Assembly: GCA_020851735.1 (NCBI GenBank)
Contig: JADZCD010000037.1
Location: 62,001-126,000 of the forward strand
Direction: 5' to 3'
Source: Phycisphaeraceae bacterium
GTDB lineage: Bacteria; Planctomycetota; Phycisphaerae; Phycisphaerales; Phycisphaeraceae
DNA: 64,000 bases
The position numbers and the translations under genes are program-made. The notes below the pieces were generated by a model that saw only the letters and a list, made by a program, of their open reading frames with translations, searched no databases and was not told the origin of the DNA. This document shows positions 54,609 through 62,356 of the stretch, piece by piece. The stretch's first letter is position 1; every line of letters starts with the position of its first letter.

Positions 54609-55340
54609 ATGGCTCCAAATGATCGCTCGCCAGCCATCCTTCGCCACGCGCCCAATCCTATCCCCATGGTTTATGATCCAGCAGATCCCATGAACGCCAC
54701 CCCCCCTCAGCCCCCTTGCCCCCCTCAGCCCCCTCAGCCCTCTGACTCCCCCACCACTGCCCAACTCTTACGAGCCCACCAGATCCGTCTGGTCCGGGGC
54801 CCTCTGGTCCTGCGGCCGATGACCGAAGACGATTGGCCCCTGCTTCTGCCCTGGAACCAGGACCCTCAACTGCTCTTCTTAACCGAGGGAACAGGAAACC
54901 CTAAAAGCTATACCCTCGCGCAGATTCAGAACATCTACCGCACGGTCTCCCAACATGCCTACAACTTCATGATCGAGCACCAAAACCAGCCCATCGGCGA
55001 ATGCTGGCTGCAGGAAATGAACCTCGCCCACGTGACCGCCCGTTACCCCGGCAAGGACTGCCGGCGGATCGACCTGATGATCGGGGCTAAGACATTCTGG
55101 GGCCAGGGCATCGGCAGCACGGTGATCGACATGCTTTGCGAATTCGGCTTCGGCGCGGAAAAAGCGGATCTGATCTTCGGCCTCGTCGGCTCGCATAACC
55201 CCCGCAGCCGGCGGACCTTTGAGAAAAACGGCTTTATCCTGGATATTCAAACCCCCCAGCCGCCCGGCTCAAAAGCGGAACACGAATACACCCTGATCCT
55301 CACCCCCCAGGTCTGGCGGTCCCGCTCGCCGGCAATCTGA
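54609..55340 (+). CDS. GNAT-family N-acetyltransferase (RimJ/RimL-like)
   Basis: 243 residues. The first 60 are disordered and Pro-rich (PPQPPCPPQPPQPSDSPTT). The acetyltransferase domain runs from LVLRPMTEDDWPLLLPWNQD through CRRIDLMIGAKTFWGQGIGS (acetyl-CoA motif GQGIGS) to LVGSHNPRSRRTFEKNGF. Members acetylate ribosomal N-termini, aminoglycosides or small molecules; the KTFWGQGIGS-type block also occurs in aminoglycoside 6'-type enzymes, so the substrate is open. The start is uncertain: ATG at 54609, 54667 or 54690. Confidence 0.82.
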   Translation: MAPNDRSPAILRHAPNPIPMVYDPADPMNATPPQPPCPPQPPQPSDSPTTAQLLRAHQIRLVRGPLVLRPMTEDDWPLLLPWNQDPQLLFLTEGTGNPKSYTLAQIQNIYRTVSQHAYNFMIEHQNQPIGECWLQEMNLAHVTARYPGKDCRRIDLMIGAKTFWGQGIGSTVIDMLCEFGFGAEKADLIFGLVGSHNPRSRRTFEKNGFILDIQTPQPPGSKAEHEYTLILTPQVWRSRSPAI

Positions 55341-55370
55341 CCAGGCCCAGCCGTGGCTCAATGCCAGGCT

Positions 55371-56300
55371 CTAAATCGTCCGCGTCTCCAACGCCACCAC
55401 GCCCGCGATCTTGCCCGCTTTTTGCGCGATTCGCGCCGCGTCGTCCGCTCCAGCCGCCACCACGAACAACGTCGAGCCTGACCCCGTCACGTGCACGGGC
55501 TGGCCCAACTCCCGCGCTAATTGCCCGCGCAATTCCCCCAAGCACGGCTGCACCTGACAGGCCGGCTCAGCCAGATCGTTGAACAATTCCTCAGCCGACA
55601 CGGGATAAAGCTCCGCCAACGCGCGGACCTTCGCCTCCTGCAACCCGTTTCGTTGTCCCCCCGCATCCAGGCGATCAAACGTTTTGTAGACCTGCGCTGT
55701 CGGACACCCCACACCCGGGAAAATCAGCACCAGATCCACCGGCCCCTTCATCGCCTTAGGCTCAATCTGATCGCCTAAGCCAAACGCCAGCGCGGAAGGC
55801 GAACCTTCCACGGCATAAACCAGGAAGGCCACGTCACTGCCCAGCTTGCGGGCCAGAGATACCAGCTCGTCGCGCTGGAGATCCAACGCGAACAGGCGCT
55901 TGAGCCCCACCAGCATGCCAGCCGCATCGCTCGACCCGCCGCCTAACCCCGCGCCGGTGGGAATGCGTTTACTTAGCGTCATGTGCACCGGCAGATCCCG
56001 CCCGACATGTGCTTCCATTAACGCATGGGCCCGCCAGGCCAAGTCCTTCTCCAGCGGCCAATCCACCCCCGGAATCGCCCCCGGAAGTGACCCCCGACGC
56101 GCTCCCGGCGCGTCCGCCGCGAAGGACAGGTCAAAGCGGCTCGGACCTTCGTCCAGGCGTTTAATCGCCAATTGATCGCCAAAACGCGTAGCCACCATCC
56201 AGCTGGCGATAGGGTGAAATCCATCGGGCCGGGGCGACCCGACGGACAACGTCAGATTCACTTTGCTTGGACAGGCGATGTCCACGTGGTCAAGCAACAT
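55371..56300 (-). CDS. ispE: 4-diphosphocytidyl-2-C-methyl-D-erythritol kinase
   Basis: A 309-residue GHMP kinase of the DOXP isoprenoid pathway. ACPSKVNLTLSVGSPRPDGF at the N-terminus, the ATP loop PTGAGLGGGSSDAAG, and the C-terminal VHVTGSGSTLFVV are diagnostic. Residues 70-78 (GSLPGAIPG) are an extra loop encoded by two tandem CCCCCGGAA-type units, the same motif as the dispersed repeat. It is a single gene; ispG is at the left end of the window. Confidence 0.94.
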   Translation of the reverse strand: MLLDHVDIACPSKVNLTLSVGSPRPDGFHPIASWMVATRFGDQLAIKRLDEGPSRFDLSFAADAPGARRGSLPGAIPGVDWPLEKDLAWRAHALMEAHVGRDLPVHMTLSKRIPTGAGLGGGSSDAAGMLVGLKRLFALDLQRDELVSLARKLGSDVAFLVYAVEGSPSALAFGLGDQIEPKAMKGPVDLVLIFPGVGCPTAQVYKTFDRLDAGGQRNGLQEAKVRALAELYPVSAEELFNDLAEPACQVQPCLGELRGQLARELGQPVHVTGSGSTLFVVAAGADDAARIAQKAGKIAGVVALETRTI

Positions 56301-56324
56301 GTCCGTATGTTAACCAGAGGATGA

Positions 56325-56360
56325 AGGAGTTAGGAATTAGGAGTTGGGAATTGGGAAGGA
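56325..56360. repeat. Period-7 repeat array
   Basis: Units AGGAGTT, AGGAATT, AGGAGTT, GGGAATT, GGGAAGG. Related arrays lie at 62106-62139 and, inverted, at 8096-8120. Confidence 0.65.
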
Positions 56361-56373
56361 AGGCAAATGCTGC

Positions 56374-56400
56374 AAAAAGCCCCGCATGGGAATGCGGGGC
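56374..56400 (-). terminator. Terminator of the TetR gene, built from a GCCCCGCAT palindrome
   Basis: On the minus strand: GCCCCGCAT, TCCC, ATGCGGGGC followed by TTTTTG. It lies 54-80 nt past the tetR stop. The same palindrome occurs at 21299 without a T-run. Confidence 0.65.
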
Positions 56401-56453
56401 CGGTTTTGGAGCTGGTTTGTCTTGGCGACTTGTTGGCTTTCGCGGCGGAAACT

Positions 56454-57251
56454 CTAAAGTAGGCAGACATCTTCAGTCACCGCTTGCCTGCTGTCGCTGG
56501 GCGCCGCGGCCGCAGCCACGGCCGGGACAGCCTCCAGCCGCCGCGGGGCTTCCACGGGCAAGGCGTTGCGGGTCGCGCCGTCGGCCGGCGATCCGTCAAG
56601 ACCAGCTAAGCGTCCGATGAACGTCATCGTCTGTTCGATCGGATCGCCGACGAGAATCGAGCCATGCAGCGACGCCCACACCTGCCGGGCCAGAGCGACG
56701 TCGCCTAATTGCCGGGCCCAGCCGTCAATGATGCGCACGACCACGGCCGGCAACTTGTTGCTCGCACGCAGGAGCGTGGCGGGCGCGGGGTTAATTTCGG
56801 CGTTTTCATTTGTGCCACTGCCGGGGGCGGGATCGCTTCCCGGAGCGGGGGTACTTCCGGGGGCGGGGGGGGACATGGAGATGGCGTCACGGCGATGATC
56901 GGGTGTGACGCTGGCCAGCCAGAACATCAGCCGATACGAGGCTTCCTCGCCGGCCGCCTGCTGGTAGTAGCTGCGGAAGGACTGCTCGATGGCAGCTCCG
57001 TCATCGACGCTTTGAGCCACGCCTTCGAGCAGGCGCTGCGTGGCAGCGGAGAGCAATTCCCGCTTGTCCTCGAAATATCGATAGATGCTGCCGACCGCGC
57101 AACCCAGCCGGGCCGATATCGTCCGGATGGTGGTGGCGTCATACCCCTTTTCGGTCAGGCAGGAAACAGTTGCGGTGAGAATTTGTTCGCGGCTGAGTTG
57201 AACGGTGGCCGGGGCCGCTTGCGAATGAATTGAAACATCCATGTTTGTCAA
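56454..57251 (-). CDS. TetR-family transcriptional regulator
   Basis: 265 residues. The helix-turn-helix lies at about 22-67 (LSREQILTATVSCLTEKGYD, TTIRTISARLGCAVGSIYRY, FEDKRELL). The ligand domain is interrupted at 129-145 by three PAPGS/T repeats encoded by CCGGAAG-like DNA. The C-terminal 50 residues are Ala/Pro-rich. The start is TTG at 57251: GGAGGT is ideally spaced for it and too far from the ATG at 57242. A 5-bp inverted repeat covers the ribosome site, suggesting autoregulation. The target is unknown; pcm is divergent. Confidence 0.85.
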   Translation of the reverse strand: MTNMDVSIHSQAAPATVQLSREQILTATVSCLTEKGYDATTIRTISARLGCAVGSIYRYFEDKRELLSAATQRLLEGVAQSVDDGAAIEQSFRSYYQQAAGEEASYRLMFWLASVTPDHRRDAISMSPPAPGSTPAPGSDPAPGSGTNENAEINPAPATLLRASNKLPAVVVRIIDGWARQLGDVALARQVWASLHGSILVGDPIEQTMTFIGRLAGLDGSPADGATRNALPVEAPRRLEAVPAVAAAAAPSDSRQAVTEDVCLL

Positions 57252-57253
57252 GA

Positions 57254-57269
57254 TTCACCTCCATGTGAA
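57254..57269. promoter_or_regulatory. Candidate TetR operator over its own ribosome site
   Basis: TTCAC, CTCCAT, GTGAA between the divergent tetR and pcm genes. The half-sites are short, so this is tentative. Confidence 0.4.
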
Positions 57270-57373
57270 CATCTTAGTTTTCGCCGCCCGCCCGTCACCT
57301 GTCAAGCAGAAGTTCCGCCGTGGTGCACGAAATGTGGATTCTCCAAGGTGAACCGCGTAAATTAGCCGTGAAC

Positions 57374-58042
57374 ATGAGAGAAGATTGGCTGCTTTTAGCC
57401 CAGGACATGGTTCGCCGACAGATCCAGGCGCGTGGCCTTACGGATTCCCGCGTTTTGGCCGCCCTGGCGACCGTGCCCCGGCACCGTTTTGTGCCGCTTC
57501 TGAGCTTGGAAGACGCTTATTCCGACCGCGCCTTGCCCACCGCCTGCGGTCAGACCATCAGCCAGCCCTACATCGTGGCCGCCATGACCTGCTTGCTGCA
57601 CCTGCCCGACCCCTTGGACTCCCCCACGCCCTGCCGCGTGCTGGAAGTCGGCACGGGCAGCGGCTACCAGGCCGCCATCCTGGCGGAAATGGGCGCCCGG
57701 GTGCTCACCATCGAAAGAATCGCCGACCTGGCCGCGCAAGCCCGTGCGACCCTTCAGGACCTGGGCTACGGCGATCGGGTATCCATCCACGTGGGCGACG
57801 GATCCCTAGGTTACCCGGCCGGGGCGCCGTTTGACCGCATTCTGGTCACCGCCGGGGCCCCCAATCCCCCGCCGGCTTTGCTGGCGCAATTGGCCGTCGG
57901 CGGACGCATGGTGATTCCCGTCGGGTCCCTCAACGATCAACGCCTGGCTGTCTTAGTCCGCCACGCAGACCACTGGGACCAGCACGAATGCACGCCCTGC
58001 CGCTTTGTCCCCTTAGTCGGCGCCCAGGGCTGGCCAGCCTGA
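57374..58042 (+). CDS. pcm: Protein-L-isoaspartate O-methyltransferase
   Basis: A 222-residue SAM methyltransferase that starts repair of isoaspartyl residues in aged proteins. MVRRQIQARGLTDSRVLAAL, PRHRFVP, the substrate loop CGQTISQPYIVAAMT and the SAM motif VLEVGTGSGYQAAILAEMG are diagnostic. The ATG at 57374 fits the family; no good ribosome site precedes it, and GTG at 57368 is possible. Confidence 0.94.
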   Translation: MREDWLLLAQDMVRRQIQARGLTDSRVLAALATVPRHRFVPLLSLEDAYSDRALPTACGQTISQPYIVAAMTCLLHLPDPLDSPTPCRVLEVGTGSGYQAAILAEMGARVLTIERIADLAAQARATLQDLGYGDRVSIHVGDGSLGYPAGAPFDRILVTAGAPNPPPALLAQLAVGGRMVIPVGSLNDQRLAVLVRHADHWDQHECTPCRFVPLVGAQGWPA

Positions 58043-58238
58043 AACAAATCTGTCCGCTGAACTCTCCGCCATGGGTTGCGTATACCATCCTATTGGATCA
58101 CGCAACCGCTTTTGGAGTCCAACTGGCTGACAACAAACGTAAGGCAACTCGGGTCACCGACAGGCAAAAACATCCCCGTTTGATCGCCGCACGGCGTCGG
58201 GTGGCGATCAGACGGATCCCGGCATGAAGGAGATTGAC

Positions 58239-58700
58239 ATGACTGGTCGCACGCTAGTGGCGTTTGGCTCGATGGCCCTCCTGGGCCTGGTTCTGCAAGC
58301 CCTGCCCGCACGGGCGGAGGACAAACCCAAAGAAGACAACAAGAAGACAACCGTCGGCACCATCGTCGCCGTGGCCGAGGATCAGGGCAGCTTTGAGATC
58401 ACCGTGGGCATCGGCGACAAGAACAACACCCTGACCATCAAAGTGGACGACAAGACCAAGTACACGATCGACGACACGGAATCCACCAAGGAAAAAACCC
58501 TGGTGGTCGGGGCGGTCGCCAAGGTCGCCCACGTCGACGGCGTGGCGACGAAGGTCAAGGTCATGACCAAGCACGACGGCGACAAACCCAAGGAAGACAA
58601 GCCCGACAAAGACAAACCCGGCAAGGATAAGCCCAAAGACAAACCCAGCGAAGACAAACCGGGCCATGACAAACCCGATAAAGACAAGCCCAAACACTAA
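58239..58700 (+). CDS. Small secreted protein with Lys/Asp/Pro repeat tail
   Basis: 153 residues. Signal peptide MTGRTLVAFGSMALLGLVLQ to ARA (about 27), then a compact beta domain (VGTIVAVAEDQGSFEITVGI, TLTIKVDDKTKYTIDDTEST, VVGAVAKVAHVDGVATKVKV) that looks like a small OB-like barrel, and a C-terminal tail of about ten degenerate DKPK/GKDK units. ATG 58239 lies 6 nt after AAGGAG; the upstream ATG at 58224 overlaps that site. The tail is highly charged and likely unstructured. The function is unknown; binding of metal or polyanion is speculation. Confidence 0.8.
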   Translation: MTGRTLVAFGSMALLGLVLQALPARAEDKPKEDNKKTTVGTIVAVAEDQGSFEITVGIGDKNNTLTIKVDDKTKYTIDDTESTKEKTLVVGAVAKVAHVDGVATKVKVMTKHDGDKPKEDKPDKDKPGKDKPKDKPSEDKPGHDKPDKDKPKH

Positions 58701-58734
58701 TTCGCCCAAGCGCTAAGGCCATTGAACAACCCCA

Positions 58735-58767
58735 AACCTCTTCGACGACCATCGAAGAGGTTTTTTT
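58735..58767 (+). terminator. Intrinsic terminator between convergent genes
   Basis: Stem AACCTCTTCGA / TCGAAGAGGTT with a six-base loop and T-run. The opposite strand has AAA before the stem, so it may also serve fumC weakly. Confidence 0.88.
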
Positions 58768-58769
58768 AT

Positions 58770-60197
58770 TTACCCGCCGGCTGCCCCTTCGCCCCCCGGC
58801 TCGGTCATCGACCGCGGCTCAAGCAGGGCGTTGAGCTTGGCCTCATCCACCAGCCCCTGTTCGCGCACCAGATGGCGGATCGTCTTGCCCTCCGCAAAGG
58901 CCTGCTTGGCCAGTTTGGCGGCCCGGTCGTAGCCCAATACCGGAGCCAGGCTCGTCACCATCATCAGCGATTTCTCAATTAGCTCCTGGCAACGGGCCTC
59001 GTTCACCTTCAGCCCCGCCAGCAGCTTGTCCACCAGCACGTGGCTGACGTTACTTAAGAGCCCAATCGACTCCAGCACCGCCTGGGCCATCACCGGCATG
59101 GCCACATTAAGCTCGAAAATCGACCCCACCCCGCCCAAGCCGGCCGTGGTCACCACCGCGTCGTTGCCGATCACCCGGCAAGCCACCTGCATCACGCTCT
59201 CGCAGATCACCGGATTCACCTTGCCGGGCATGATGGAACTGCCCGGTTGAATCTCCGGCAAATAAAGCTCAAACAACCCGCAGCGCGGGCCCGACCCCAG
59301 CCAGCGGATGTCGTTGGCGATCTTCGACAGCGACACCGCGATCGTCTTAAGCCCCCCTGCCACGGACACAAAGCCATCCTTGCAGGACTGTGCTTCCACG
59401 TGGTTCTCAGCCTCAACGAATTCGATGCCCGTCAGCCGCGTCAACTCCGCGCAGACCCGCCGGCCGAACTCCACGTGCGTGTTGATGCCCGTGCCCACCG
59501 CTGTGCCGCCAATCGGCACATTAAAGCGCATGGAACACAAGGCCGCCTCCGCCCGCATGACGGCCAACTCCATCTGCCGGGCATACCCACCGAAAACCTG
59601 GCCCACCCGAATGGGCGTGGCGTCCATCAGGTGTGTCCGGCCGATCTTGATGATCGCGTCCCAAGCGCGGGCGTGCTTGGCCAGTGTTTCCTGCACCCGT
59701 TTGAGGGCCGGCAGCAGCCGTTCCTTGATCGCCACCGCCGCCGCCACGTGCATGGCCGTCGGAAACGTGTCATTCGATGATTGGCCCATGTTCACGTGGT
59801 CATTAGGATGAACCCCCGGAAGTTGCCCCCCGCAACCCGCCCGTTTCTGATTCACCAGCCGGGCGATCACCTCGTTGGCGTTCATGTTGCTGCTGGTGCC
59901 CGAGCCGGTCTGGTACACGTCCACGGGAAAATGGGCGTCATGTTGGCCCTGGGCAACCTCCATCGCCGCGGCCATGATCAGCCCAGCCAGCTCGGCCGGC
60001 AATTTGCCCAAGTCCTGGTTCACCTTGGCGCACGCAGCCTTCAGCAACCCCAAGGCGTGGATAATCTCCCCCGGCACGCCGTGCCCGCTGACGGGAAAAT
60101 TCTCCACCGCCCGCTGCGTGCTGGCCCCCCACAGCGCGTCGGACGGCACGCGCATTTCACCCATCGAATCCCGTTCGATCCGCGTGGCGTTGGACAT
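58770..60197 (-). CDS. fumC: Fumarate hydratase, class II
   Basis: A 475-residue homotetrameric, oxygen-stable fumarase without iron-sulfur cluster. RIERDSMGEMRVPSDALWGA, YQTGSGTSSNMNANEVIA, HPNDHVNMGQSSNDTFPTAM and the superfamily signature GSSIMPGKVNP are present. Residues 121-128 (GCGGQLPG) form an extra loop just before the conserved HPNDHVN and are encoded by a CCCCCGGAAG-type unit. The ATG at 60197 lies 9 nt after GAGGAGG. It is divergent from a class I fumarase. Confidence 0.95.
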   Translation of the reverse strand: MSNATRIERDSMGEMRVPSDALWGASTQRAVENFPVSGHGVPGEIIHALGLLKAACAKVNQDLGKLPAELAGLIMAAAMEVAQGQHDAHFPVDVYQTGSGTSSNMNANEVIARLVNQKRAGCGGQLPGVHPNDHVNMGQSSNDTFPTAMHVAAAVAIKERLLPALKRVQETLAKHARAWDAIIKIGRTHLMDATPIRVGQVFGGYARQMELAVMRAEAALCSMRFNVPIGGTAVGTGINTHVEFGRRVCAELTRLTGIEFVEAENHVEAQSCKDGFVSVAGGLKTIAVSLSKIANDIRWLGSGPRCGLFELYLPEIQPGSSIMPGKVNPVICESVMQVACRVIGNDAVVTTAGLGGVGSIFELNVAMPVMAQAVLESIGLLSNVSHVLVDKLLAGLKVNEARCQELIEKSLMMVTSLAPVLGYDRAAKLAKQAFAEGKTIRHLVREQGLVDEAKLNALLEPRSMTEPGGEGAAGG

Positions 60198-60277
60198 GAT
60201 CAATTGCCTCCTCGCCCTTGAGTGTAGCCGCCGTCCGGCGACAACGGCATTTTTTCCAAGTCAATCCATAGCCAACT

Positions 60278-60365
60278 CACCACGGAGAACACCGAGAACA
60301 CGGAGAAGAAACAGACATCAAAACAAAATCGGCTCGGCTCTGTGCTCTCCGTGCTCTCTGTGGTG
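60278..60365. repeat. Inverted period-9 repeat element
   Basis: The left half is CACCACGGAG-AACACCGAG-AACACGGAG, the right half CTCCGTG-CTCTCTGTGGTG as its reverse complement, with a core of about 45 bp. It lies between the two divergent fumarase genes. Confidence 0.7.
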
Positions 60366-60482
60366 AATATAGACTCTGCGGTGAATATAAACTCCCGCCA
60401 AGTTAGATGCCCCGTCCTTTTCCTGGTAATCTTACGGGACAAAACCCTGTTATTTCCCCTGTATTCCTTTAAGGATGCCACC

Positions 60483-62123
60483 ATGCCCGGCTTCGTCTAC
60501 GAACCCACCTATCAATACGGCTCGGACGACACCCAATATCGCCTGCTCACCAAGGACCACGTCAAACAGGTCCAGCTCAACGGCCGCACGTACCTGCAGG
60601 TCGACCCCCAGGCCCTGACCCTGCTGGCCAAGCAGGCCTTCGCCGATGTCTCCTTCTACCTTCGCCCCAAGCACCTGGCCCAGTTGCAGGCGGAGCTGAA
60701 CGACCCGCAGGCCTCGGATAACGACCGCTTTGTCATCTACACCCACCTGCAAAACGCCGTCGTGGCCGCGGCTGGGCAATTGCCCACCTGCCAGGACACC
60801 GGCACCGCCATCGTCATGGGCAAGAAGGGTCAGTTCGTCCTGACCGACTGCGACGACGCCGCAGCCCTCTCCGAAGGCGTCTGGCAGACGTACCAGGAAC
60901 GCAACCTCCGCTATTCGCAGATCGCTCCCCTGGCCATGTTCCAGGAGAAAAACACCGCCAATAACCTGCCCGCCCAGATCGACCTCTCGGCCGAGACCGG
61001 CGACGAATACAAGTTCCTTTTCATGGCCAAGGGCGGCGGCAGCGCCAATAAGTCCTACCTCTACCAGCAGACGCCGGCCATCCTCAACGAGAAAGACCTG
61101 TTGGCCTTCCTGGGCGGCAAACTTTCCGACTTAGGCACAGCCGCGTGCCCGCCGTACCACGTAGCCATCGTCGTCGGCGGCACCAGCGCTGAGACGAATC
61201 TGAAGATGGTCAAGCTGGCGTCGGCTGGCTACCTCGATCACCTGCCCACCACCGGTTCGCCCGGCGGGCGGGCCTTCCGCGATCTGGAGATGGAAAAGAA
61301 AATCCTCGACGCCTCCTACAAGTGCGGCATCGGCGCCCAATTCGGCGGCAAATACATCGCCCACGACTTGCGCGTCATCCGCCTGCCCCGCCACGCCGCC
61401 TCCTGCCCCATCGGCCTGGGCGTGTCCTGCTCAGCCGACCGCAACATCAAAGCCAAAATCACCCGCGACGGCGTGTTCTTAGAGCAGATGGAATTCCACC
61501 CCGAAAAATACTTGCCCGCCCAGGCGCCCGAAATGGCTCCGCCGGTGCACGTCGATCTGAACATGGGCATGGAAAAGGTCCGCCAAATCCTAACCCGCCT
61601 GCCCATCAAGACGCGCCTGAGCCTCTTTGGCACGCTGATCGTCGCCCGCGACCTGGCCCACGCCCGCATCAAGCAGCTCCTTGACTCCGGCAAGCCCATG
61701 CCCGCCTACTTTAAGCAGTATCCGATCTACTACGCCGGCCCAGCCAAGACCCCCCAGGGCATGCCCTCCGGCTCCTTCGGGCCCACCACCGCCGGACGCA
61801 TGGACAGCTTTGTCGACCTCTTCCAGTCCCACGGCGGGTCGCTGCTGATGATCGCCAAGGGCAACCGCTCCAAGGCTGTCACCGACGCCTGCAAAAAATG
61901 GGGCGGGTTCTACTTAGGCTCCATCGGCGGGCCGGCCGCCATCCTCGCCCAGAACAACATCAAGAAAGTCGAACTGGTGGACTTCGAGGAACTGGGCATG
62001 GAAGCCATCCGCAAGATCGAAGTCGTGGACTTCCCCGCCTTCATCATCGTGGACGACAAGGGCAACGACTTCTTCCAGGAAATCGCCGCCGCCGGACGGC
62101 ATGAGGCAGGAGCTAGGAGTTAG
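60483..62123 (+). CDS. fumA: Fumarate hydratase, class I
   Basis: A 546-residue, FumA/FumB-like, oxygen-sensitive 4Fe-4S enzyme. [28 protein letters not shown], and the C-terminal domain [20 protein letters not shown] and [20 protein letters not shown] are class I signatures; cluster cysteines are likely in CQDTGT and nearby [10 protein letters not shown] and [17 protein letters not shown] lies 8 nt before the ATG. The last residues (HEAGARS) and the TAG stop are encoded by the start of a period-7 repeat. Confidence 0.94.
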   Translation: MPGFVYEPTYQYGSDDTQYRLLTKDHVKQVQLNGRTYLQVDPQALTLLAKQAFADVSFYLRPKHLAQLQAELNDPQASDNDRFVIYTHLQNAVVAAAGQLPTCQDTGTAIVMGKKGQFVLTDCDDAAALSEGVWQTYQERNLRYSQIAPLAMFQEKNTANNLPAQIDLSAETGDEYKFLFMAKGGGSANKSYLYQQTPAILNEKDLLAFLGGKLSDLGTAACPPYHVAIVVGGTSAETNLKMVKLASAGYLDHLPTTGSPGGRAFRDLEMEKKILDASYKCGIGAQFGGKYIAHDLRVIRLPRHAASCPIGLGVSCSADRNIKAKITRDGVFLEQMEFHPEKYLPAQAPEMAPPVHVDLNMGMEKVRQILTRLPIKTRLSLFGTLIVARDLAHARIKQLLDSGKPMPAYFKQYPIYYAGPAKTPQGMPSGSFGPTTAGRMDSFVDLFQSHGGSLLMIAKGNRSKAVTDACKKWGGFYLGSIGGPAAILAQNNIKKVELVDFEELGMEAIRKIEVVDFPAFIIVDDKGNDFFQEIAAAGRHEAGARS

Positions 62124-62139
62124 GAATTGGGAGTTGGGG
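62106..62139. repeat. Period-7 repeat array at the fumA stop
   Basis: AGGAGCT AGGAGTT AGGAATT GGGAGTT GGG: the first unit holds the fumA TAG. A half copy of the GCCCCGCAT palindrome follows at 62161. Confidence 0.65.
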
Positions 62140-62173
62140 CCGAACCAACCGTGCTAATAAGCCCCGCATGAAA

Positions 62174-62325
62174 GATCGTTATGCATCAAGCTAAGGCGCG
62201 CGGAGAATTAGCCGCAGATGAACACTAATTCAATAGAGTTTTTGAATCAGGACTGCGTTCATCTGCGTTCATCTGCGGCCATCTAAAATCCTGATCTGAA
62301 GCCATCACAATAATGCATAACGTTC
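62174..62325. mobile_element. Candidate MITE-like element with 10-bp terminal inverted repeats
   Basis: CGTTATGCAT at 62177-62186 is repeated in reverse complement at 62313-62322, and the match extends outward imperfectly by GA. Inside is a nested inverted repeat of period 10 (CCGCAGATGAAC at 62212 and GTTCATCTGCGTTCATCTGCG at 62256-62277) around ATTCAA/TTGAAT. No target duplication is obvious. Confidence 0.45.
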
Positions 62326-62356
62326 GGAAATGCGGAGTCGATTGCCTGTTTTTCTC

